Of a stretch of 64,000 nt of DNA, positions 56,613-64,000 are shown in pieces. Position 1 is the stretch's first letter; each line of letters starts with the position of its first letter. Origin of the DNA: Echinarachnius parma (lineage: Eukaryota > Echinodermata > Echinoidea > Clypeasteroida > Echinarachniidae); NCBI GenBank assembly GCA_037951105.1, contig JBAMJV010002069.1, positions 147,001 to 211,000 of the forward strand, given 5' to 3'. The translations under genes and the position numbers were made by a program. The notes below the pieces were generated by a model, which had not been told where the DNA came from, did not search any database, and saw nothing but the letters and a program-made list of their open reading frames with translations.

Positions 56613-57399
56613 AGAAGTGGGGGATTCACAATATGGAGACACTAATGTGTACACTAATGGAGATGAACAGAAGATAACATACGTTTAGTTTGCCTGGCCA
56701 CTTTAAATACAACTTTAACAAATAAATAAATGTGAAATATACACCATTATTCATAATTGACACAAAACAGCGCATATTTCTTGCGAGCCACGACTCCAAA
56801 CTTCTCAGCGAAATAGAATGTATACAACTATACATTGTTTAATTTCTTGAGTGCATGTAATATGGGCCGCGACGCGGAAAAAGGGCCCTTAGGGCATAAA
56901 ATACAAAATAAAGTTTTCACTACCAAATTAAAGTACAAAGTCTATAGTTTTCAGATATGCAAACAAAAAATCCGAAATTCCACTCCTAAGTGTCAAAATC
57001 GGGTAATTGAAAAAAATCTGTTTTGCCCCCAATTCTGCTATTGTGTATTAAACTTCTCTGCAGTTTCTTCTCTCCCCATTGCGCATGCAAATCACACACA
57101 AACGCATTTAATCATGTAGTCATCCCTTCTTCAATACCCGACCCATAACTTTCAAAAGTTCAGATATTGTTGAATGAATACAAAATTCAAACATTTAAAA
57201 ATCACGCTTATTATGGTAACCATGGTAACCTATTTCTTACAGACTACTGGATTAAAGATAATGCATATAATTGTTAAAAAGAGACTATTTTTCGAACTTG
57301 TTTTACAAATTGAGTGACATGAACCCTGCCCCCCCCCCCCCCCCCCACTAAAAATCAAGTACAGGTCTTGTTACCATGACAACTAAGTGCTTACAGACC
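56613..57399. other. Intergenic DNA, no gene recognised
   Basis: Poly-C run at 57329-57347; open frame 56835-57119 shows no coding character. Confidence 0.45.
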
Positions 57400-57792
57400 A
57401 TAGAGAACAGAAGCTATGACGTCATACAATTTTTTTTTCTTCTCACTTTTAACTTCATTTTCCGAAAGAGCATAACAAATAATGTCCAAATGTCGAAAAT
57501 TCATTGAATATGTAAAGTATGGCATTGGGTATGCCCATTCGAATGGTTTGTTGTTGCAACAGGCAAAACGTGTTATAGTGCTCTGGTTCATAACTTTATG
57601 AACCAGAGCATTATAACACTCATTGCCCATTGAATTAAAATTCATTCGGATCGGCATATCTCAGCCAATACTTAACATATTCAATTTATTTTTGACATTT
57701 GGACATTATTTGTTATATTCTTTTGGAAAATGAAGTTCAAATTGAGAAATTCTACTAATAGAATTTGATGACGTCACACTTCACCACTCTAT
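57400..57792. mobile_element. Foldback MITE, second copy
   Basis: Same family as 11458-11829: ATAGAG...CTTCACCACTCTAT ends, TATGACGTCATA, ATATCTCAGCCAATA and the central GTTATAGTGCTCTGGTTCAT / ATGAACCAGAGCATTATAAC hairpin. Confidence 0.8.
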
Positions 57793-58151
57793 TGGATAAC
57801 AAATAATTTGTGTTTTTCTCTTTTTTTATCCTCTACACACATGTAAATAACACCCAATTACATGCAAGTCAGTCACCAAACACAACCCAGACAACCAAGA
57901 ACTTTGAAGTCATTCAAAGAAGCTCTGGACATCACGATTTAAAATAAATAAATATTTGTTATTTACATAGATAGATCATCATTGTTACCGTAGCAACATA
58001 ACTCTTACAGGATTTTGGATGAGGAATAAGTGCACAGAACCGTGCATATGTAGGCATTTTAATATCAAACCCTGTACAAATGAAAATTCAATCATGTAGA
58101 AATGTACAGAAAAGAATAAAAGAAATAAAAAAATAAAATATAAACGCAACC

Positions 58152-58541
58152 TTAAAGGGATCTAGTAACTTTGTTGACATCTGCAAAAAGTCATGAATGG
58201 TTGATGCAATGTATATTGCTGTTATCTCATATGTCCACAGGGTATTGTGTGAACATTTCAAGTCAAATGGACATTGCATGGCCAAGTAATGAGCGAAAAT
58301 GCAAAGTGATATTCACTAACTCACTGCACTCACTTTGTACATGGTTTCAAAACTCCACGGGAGTTTTTCTTATCTGAATACTTCGATCGTACATATCTTT
58401 GTAACGAAAGGGAAATTTAAAAAACCGAAACCTGTCCCATGATTTTATTGTTAATACGAATACAACAAGGTATGAGGAAACCGCTAGAATAAAAATTTTA
58501 TTTTGAGGATTTGGACAATGTTACTTTAAAAGTCCCTTTAA
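58152..58541. mobile_element. TTAA MITE, family 2, inverted copy
   Basis: Reads as the reverse complement of the 35392 copy: TTAAAGGGATCTAGTAACTT at left and AAAGTCCCTTTAA at right. Confidence 0.8.
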
Positions 58542-58724
58542 CAAATTCCATTGTCATGAGAAAAATAAAGGTTATTTGAATGCAGATAAATGTATACAGA
58601 TATTAAATATCTTTTTCAAACATCAAGAAAATTGAGATGGACATGAAAATAGTAATTCTCATTTACAATAGAAACCTTGCTTACAGGCTATTGGATGACA
58701 AGTACCTATACTCAGCTTTGGTTT

Positions 58725-59148
58725 TAAATCCATTTGAAAGTTCATTGAATAAAACATGTGAAATGAGAATTATTCCCTTTCAAATGCTCTCATAGTTGTA
58801 AAATTTTATTTCAAAATATTGTATTTATATATTGTCTAGCCAGGCGATATCTTGACCTAAAAACAAATACATCAAATGTTAAATACACTTCTTTCAAACA
58901 AGTCAAAAGAGGGTTTTAAATAGTTGTTGATGATATCTCTATTTAATAATTATTTTAACAAAACATCACAAGCACAATTTTGTATGACAAATGAGAGAAC
59001 CCTCTTGAGTTGTAATGGTTCTTTTTTTTAATGATACCCGGATTTTCACTTAGTTGTTTATTGTCGAGTATGGTGGAGTTATAAGTAACTATAAGTTTGT
59101 ACTGTAATAATGCAGGTTTTGGTTACTAAAATTCACTTTGACCAATAA
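58725..59148. mobile_element. Family 1 MITE, long variant, inverted
   Basis: Inverted relative of 36845-37290, ending ATGCAGGTTTTGGTTACTAA...GACCAATAATGG without the final terminal repeat. Confidence 0.68.
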
Positions 59149-59842
59149 TGGCAGATGCCTATTTCACCATGCATAGACAGTACTGGCTGTAAGTTAGAAA
59201 TCCAGAGTGATACAATGATCAATAGCCATTTTATCCTCAAATACTAGTAATTACTATCATAACAATATTTCCACTTGTAAATCAATGAAGTATTTCCACT
59301 TCCTTGTCTTTTGAATATTTTCTCAAAAGAAGCTATGTTAATGCAGACTTCTTTGCCCATTATTGCATTCATGTTTGATAACTCTCTTGGCATTCCATGC
59401 TTACTCTTGAAATGCAAAATAAATTGTTGCTTACAATATCTTATAAAATAATGATGGGAAATGACTACAATCCACAAATACAATACCATTAAACATTGGA
59501 TGCAAAGTTTGTAAAACAGTCTTTTTACAGGGATCATCATGTTCAAATAAGGACATACAACAGGATGCTATTTAAAAATGTGAAGCAAGCTACTTGGTGT
59601 ACCAAATAAATTATCTAAACCATTTTCATGGAAGAAAAACAAAATCCCAATTCATCAGTAAAAAAACTGTCTGTGAAGACTGAGGGCTAATGCTTTTCCC
59701 CTGTGAACGCTCATGGACTAAGTCGAATATCACCCATGTGATTATTTCCATATTGTCCTTAAGATGTTAACTGGTTCTGTTTGGAGAGGTTGCCTAAGGG
59801 ACAAGCCAGCTCTACTGTTCCTGAGATCTCAGTCTCTGGGGC
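59149..59842. other. 3' flank of the minus-strand terminal exon
   Basis: Probably contains that gene's 3' UTR; no clear poly(A) signal chosen. Nothing else seen. Confidence 0.4.
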
Positions 59843-60224
59843 TCAGGGCCGGCAACATCCTGACAGGCTGGCCTTACAAATGGCCAAATTTGTTTGAACA
59901 AGTAGTTTTGGCGGTCGAGAGACAGTCCAGGAGGCTTCAGCATGGCCGGGCACATTTGGTGGCTCCACACCTCTCTTCAACAAGCATCTGGCGGTTTCCT
60001 CATCTCCGAATCTCTGGCGAACAAAGACGATACCAGGCTTGTCTTGGCTGAATATGAAGTATGCGTACTTCCTGGGGCCAGTTACTTTCCGGAGGTATAT
60101 GTAGAGGAAGCCCTTCCAGTTGTACCACTGCCAACCCTGACCACTGTTGTACAGCTTGGGGACACTTGAGGATGAGGACTTGCCCACCACTTCTACAAAC
60201 TTTCCTAGGCTGTCACAGACAGAC
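59843..60224 (-). CDS. Terminal exon of an unidentified minus-strand gene
   Basis: On the minus strand, after a tgcatttcag acceptor, about 127 codons stay open to TGA (59843-59845). The product contains CDSLGKFVEVVGKSSSSSVP, GWQWYNWKGFLYIYLRKV, YAYFIFSQDKPGIVFVRQRF and ends LSGCCRP. GC content and codon choice are higher than in the surroundings and the aromatic/hydrophobic alternation suggests a beta-rich soluble domain. I do not recognise the family. Upstream exons should lie at higher coordinates; a candidate at 61002-61068 does not fit by phase. Confidence 0.55.
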
Positions 60225-60407
60225 CTGAAATGCATGAATAGTTTGAATATTAAAAATACTTGTACCTATACCAAACAAATATTTCACAAAATTACTTCAG
60301 CCTCAGTACTCAAGATAAAACCAGGACATGCATCACATTATGGGGATTTAATATCAAAATAGATTTACATGTTGTATTCTTCATTTGTAGATGAAATCAC
60401 TTTATAG

Positions 60408-60588
60408 TAAGCAAATAACCATCGACTGGGAGGGTGATGGCAAAACTATACGTGCCGAGGTGATCTGCGAAGGTACTGTCATGCCGAGGCGTAGCCGAGG
60501 CATGATAGTTACAGTCCTTCGCAGATCATCGAGGCAACGTATGGTTTTGCATCCATCACCCGAGTAAGGAGATTTGGTTATTTGCTTT
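60408..60588. mobile_element. Palindromic MITE with AAGCAAATAA termini, second copy
   Basis: AAGCAAATAACCATCG at left, GGTTATTTGCTT at right; inner arms GGGTGATGGCAAAACTATACG / CGTATGGTTTTGCATCCATCACCC and ATCTGCGAAGG / CCTTCGCAGAT. Confidence 0.78.
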
Positions 60589-61182
60589 ATATCCCTCATA
60601 TCATTTTGATCACCAACGACCTATAACTAACACAAAGTGCTAAAAAGTTCGGGATATTAGGCAATTGATTAAGTTTTTGCACATGAACAAGATTTAGGAT
60701 TAAAAGGCTAAGACGCTTTATACCATTGTCTATTAAGCGTAGCCGCGCGTAAACTACCTTGCTGCGCACAAACGCGCGCACGCGTACTTGCACGCCCACA
60801 AGCGTTCGCATTGGCTGCCGCTGCGTTCTGGGTTGTCATGGGAACAAAACAACTCGGTTGTAAACGTTCGCTGATTCCTAATTTAGAGGTTGTTAACAAC
60901 GTGCCCTATGAGATCACGTGCGTAGCAGCAATAAAGAACTGTACAAAAGAACTGTACAAAAGTACTATAATGAGGTTTGGATTTGATGGAAGAAATTTTA
61001 CTTGAACACGTGACGGCGGGACGTGTACAGTCTGGAAGGAAAAACTCCTCCAGAACATCATCAACATCCTGTAAAATAACAAAAAAGACTTATGTTATTC
61101 TCACAATAAAATTTGGTTCTACTTATATAGCCTTTACCATGCCTGTGACACTTATAGGTAAATTCAATTAACTAAATCTCTC

Positions 61183-61236
61183 AAAATTGTCTGACCTACG
61201 ATCAGACAAAATTGTCTGACCTACGATCAGACCCCT
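61183..61236. repeat. Two-copy tandem repeat beside a MITE
   Basis: AAAATTGTCTGACCTACGAT then CAGAC occurs twice in a row, immediately before the TTAA of the element at 61237. Confidence 0.85.
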
Positions 61237-61742
61237 TTAAAGGGGTAGTTCAGTTTTGGTTTAGAGGGCGCAGCTGCACAAAAATATTTTTGTGAGATAA
61301 TGAAAAACTTAGCGTAAAATTTGAAAGAGCATAATATTTTAATGCCAGAAAAAACTTTATTTGATCGAAATCGGTTCAGAAACGGCTAAAATATCACTAT
61401 ACTGTATATATCCGATCGGAATAAATCTGGGCCCCAGATTTATTCGATGATTTAAAAAAAAAAAAAAATGCTTTCACTTAAAAAAAAATGTTTTTAAATA
61501 GTTGTTGATGATCTCTTTATTTAATCATAATTTCGAAAATAAAATGCATAATTTTTTATGAAAAATGGTTAAAACCAACGCTTTTTTAGAGAGCGCCCTT
61601 TTGTGTTTGAATGGCTTTTTTTAATGATAACTTTTTACTTAGTCGTTTGAAAATGTCTATACCTTTAACTATTAGTTCAAAATGTTATTGTGCAGGTTTT
61701 GGTTATTAAAGCTCAGCCGTACCCAAACTGTGCTACCCCTTT
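61237..61742. mobile_element. TTAA MITE, family 1
   Basis: TTAAAGGGGTAGTTCAGTTT at left, CCCAAACTGTGCTACCCCTTTGA at right (last TTAA decayed); closest to the 3368 copy. Confidence 0.78.
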
Positions 61743-62452
61743 GACAAAACAATTATTCTGATCGAGAAACAGGAAAGTGTATTTCAACCACTCTCACATC
61801 TCTTTTGGATACAATTTCAAATCATGAATTAATACATTATTACATGAAGTGAAATCAAAACAACCTTCGGATGATTTCACATATTGTTAAAATAAACGAG
61901 TTCCAATTCATTCTGCGCCTATTGCATTTTCAATTAAATTCATTGTGTTGTATCAGCGCAGCGCAGCCGAGGAAACAAAATTGCACTCTGAGTATAATTG
62001 TATTGCATTAAACAAATCATGCAAATTGAAACGAGCATCAGAGCTATTATGATATAACATGCAATTGCCAGGAAACATTAAAATCATCACATTTCATAAT
62101 CAAACGTCTTACATGAAGTAACTACGTTACATTAGCTATGAGAAACATAGGTTGACTTCATTAATAAATAAAAAAAAACGCGGAAAACAGTATCTTGGTT
62201 TCTATTTAACATACAATTATATACAACCAAATAGTACAAACATGAGTTTATTGAGTTATGTCATTATGACTAGCATTAATGTGAATGGGACTAAAATAAA
62301 CAATAAATACAAATCTATAAGAGCTTAACAAAGCCGTATATTATCAATCATGAAAAGTAGGCTTTCACCTGTTAAAACTATTTTGTTGAATTGGCAAAGT
62401 GAGCAGATAATTTTGCATAGATACGGTCATTCAGTGTTTGCGGTATTTCAGA
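61743..62452. other. Intergenic DNA, no gene recognised
   Basis: AT-rich, no coding signal or repeat recognised. Confidence 0.45.
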
Positions 62453-63290
62453 TTAAAGGGTATAGTTGAGTTTTGGTATAGACGGCGCTACACAAATTTG
62501 TTTTTGTGAGATAATGAAAAACTGAGTGTCAGATGTCAACGAGCATACAATTTGTTTTAATCAGCCGTTGAAACAATAAATGCTTACACTTTTCAAAACA
62601 TTGCAAATTATGTTTTTAAATAAATTTGTTGATGATATCTCTATTTGATAATTACTTGAACAAAATATTACATGCACAATTGTTTAATTCAAAATTGTTA
62701 AAACCAATGAGTTTTTAAAGAGCACCCTCTTGAGTTTTAAAGGCTCTTTTTCAATGTAACAGGCTTTTTACTTAGTCGTTTGTAATGTGTTATACCTTTC
62801 GAGCATGGTGGAGATATAACTATTATTTTGTAATGTAATGGTGCAGGTTTTGTTTATTAACGGTGCACCTGTTAAGTGTCAGATATTGCCCCAAATTACA
62901 TTTAAGACTTCAATCTTATACCAAAATCATCGTGTCCGAATGATGTATGAAAGTTTCATTGAAAAAAAAAACTGCTTTCCTGGTTAAAAAAGCGAAAATG
63001 TGCGTCAGCTTTAACAACGAACTACTGTATAACGTGTATGAGGTTTATGACCGTTCATTAACGCTCTTGAGCTGAATGATTATCAATGATAGATATCGTC
63101 ATACTAAAGGGGCAATTTAAACAATTTAACCCTATTTTATTATTCTCTTACCATAAGCCAAATAACACGGTAGAAGAGAACTGTGGAAGCTCCAAGTAAT
63201 TATCGTGGAGTTAGACACTTTACAGGTGCACCTTAAACATTCAATTTGACCAAAATTGTACTCTCTTTACCAAAACTCAACTATCCCTTT
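62453..63290. mobile_element. Family 1 MITE split by a nested family 3 MITE
   Basis: Left part 62453-62860 and right part 63233-63290 join into one family 1 copy (TTAAAGGGTATAGTTGAGTT ... CAAAACTCAACTATCCCTTT). Between them lies the separate element 62861-63232. Confidence 0.78.
62861..63232. mobile_element. Nested TTAA MITE, family 3
   Basis: CGGTGCACCTGTTAAGTGTC at left and GACACTTTACAGGTGCACC at right, with TTAA directly outside both ends (62857-62860, 63233-63236). Its interior matches the outer parts of the element at 7949-8535. Confidence 0.78.
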
Positions 63291-63645
63291 CATTTTTTGG
63301 TTTAAACGTCTCCCGAGGACAGGGAGAGAACTCTTCCGATCCTCCGATAGCGCTCCGTTGGATCACTAAAACAAACGCAACGTTTGGTATTAGGAAGATA
63401 AAATAATAAATTATGTAGCCAGTTTTCTTTTAAAACGTAGCGAGAAGTGTAGCCTGAAGAAAACAACTTATAGGGGAGCACTTATCTTCATACTCAAGTA
63501 AAGAGTCGCACAAACAAACGCATGTTATTCCAAAAGAAATAAGGATGATTTAGAGTCTTTTAAGATTAAACTAGATCCCAGTACGTGCAGTGAATATAAG
63601 CTCAAGCGCAACATGAGTTAAGAAATAATTACCGGAAGCATCCCC
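63291..63645. other. Upstream region of the plus-strand relative
   Basis: No coding signal. Lies just before the shared promoter-like block. Confidence 0.4.
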
Positions 63646-63672
63646 GATTCGTTGTTCAGGCGCATGCGCAGT
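63646..63672 (+). promoter_or_regulatory. Promoter-like block with NRF-1-type palindrome (plus-strand gene)
   Basis: Carries GGCGCATGCGCAGT in a 27-bp segment identical to 47125-47151 (reverse). An ETS-like ACCGGAAGC sits just upstream (63631-63639). NRF-1 and ETS sites are common in TATA-less animal promoters. Confidence 0.55.
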
Positions 63673-63958
63673 CAAAACCACTGATTGCAGTACGCAGTTG
63701 AATGCCTAGTATTCTACTTGGTGTTTTGATTTCCTATTCCACTTTTTAATTGCTGATTCCACTTCAAGAACGACACACGGATGTTGATTACATGAACGGC
63801 AGATACTTCAATCTTTTCGCAATTAATAATTTTAAAAATCTAAATTTGCTTACCAAAATGAGCTCATTAAAGCATTTTGCTTAAAATTGGTATATTCTTT
63901 TAATGAGTAGGATTGAGTTTGCTGCGAGAATATACTATGTTCTTGTAATATTTTCAGC

Positions 63959-64000
63959 ATGTTTGTTTATCCGTCGCTTGTCCTGTTCGTGTCAGCTGGT
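63959..64000 (+). CDS. Start of another related gene: signal peptide, cut by window end
   Basis: ATG at 63959 opens MFVYPSLVLFVSAG with no stop before the window ends. It matches the minus-strand signal exon at 46840 in sequence and in distance (287 bases) from the shared block at 63646-63672, and in the preceding GAATATACT-TGTTCTT segment. By analogy a CUB exon should follow outside the window. Confidence 0.62.
   Translation, partial: MFVYPSLVLFVSAG

Noticed and set aside
61002-61068. Minus-strand candidate exon (DVDDVLEEFFLP...) with good acceptor and GTAAAA donor
   Set aside because: Its open frames leave phase 1 or 0, while the exon at 59843-60224 needs phase 2, and nothing else supports it.

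Overview
The window is AT-rich animal nuclear DNA with short GT-AG-spliced exons, introns of about 0.3-3 kb, tRNA-derived SINEs, poly-G/poly-C runs, microsatellites and many short inverted-repeat DNA elements (MITEs). It looks like a marine invertebrate deuterostome, most likely an echinoderm. That is inference from the gene type (a GRL101/relaxin-receptor-like LGR with CUB, discoidin and C-type lectin domains); nothing in the sequence fixes the species.

The main content is one large + strand gene from 8628 to about 41553. I assembled 35 exons by reading frame, splice sites and intron phase; every neighbouring pair is phase compatible and together they encode about 2,230 residues. Domain order: CUB1-CUB5 (8628-16075), discoidin/F5-F8C domain 1 (18922-21595), discoidin-like domain 2 (22143-22914), a divergent CUB6 (23474-24303), CUB7 (24579-25001), a C-type lectin domain (25462-27877), a linker, seven LDL-receptor class A modules (28666-32172), an LRR N-cap and leucine-rich repeats on 72-75-nt exons (33615-36727), a rhodopsin-type seven-helix domain (37687-39494) and a cytoplasmic tail (41222-41553). 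The signal-peptide exon was not found.

Downstream are pieces of related genes. A diverged copy of the tail exon plus its 3' flank lies inverted at about 52.07-53.23 kb. A - strand signal-peptide exon (46792-46840) and first CUB exon (45852-46030) lie behind a promoter-like block at 47125-47151. A + strand start codon with a matching signal peptide lies at 63959, 41 bases from the window end, behind the same 27-bp block at 63646-63672. This suggests a local receptor family array containing an inverted segment. An unrelated - strand terminal coding exon is at 59843-60224.

The rest is introns and intergenic DNA rich in mobile elements: a near-perfect 1.3-kb palindrome of Tc1-like transposase fragments (147-1439), at least three TTAA-flanked MITE families including one nested insertion, a foldback MITE present twice, an hAT-like non-autonomous element with an 8-bp target duplication (19575-20925), SINEs, and nested inverted repeats at 54.9-56.6 kb. 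I saw no retroviral, Polinton or other capsid-bearing element.
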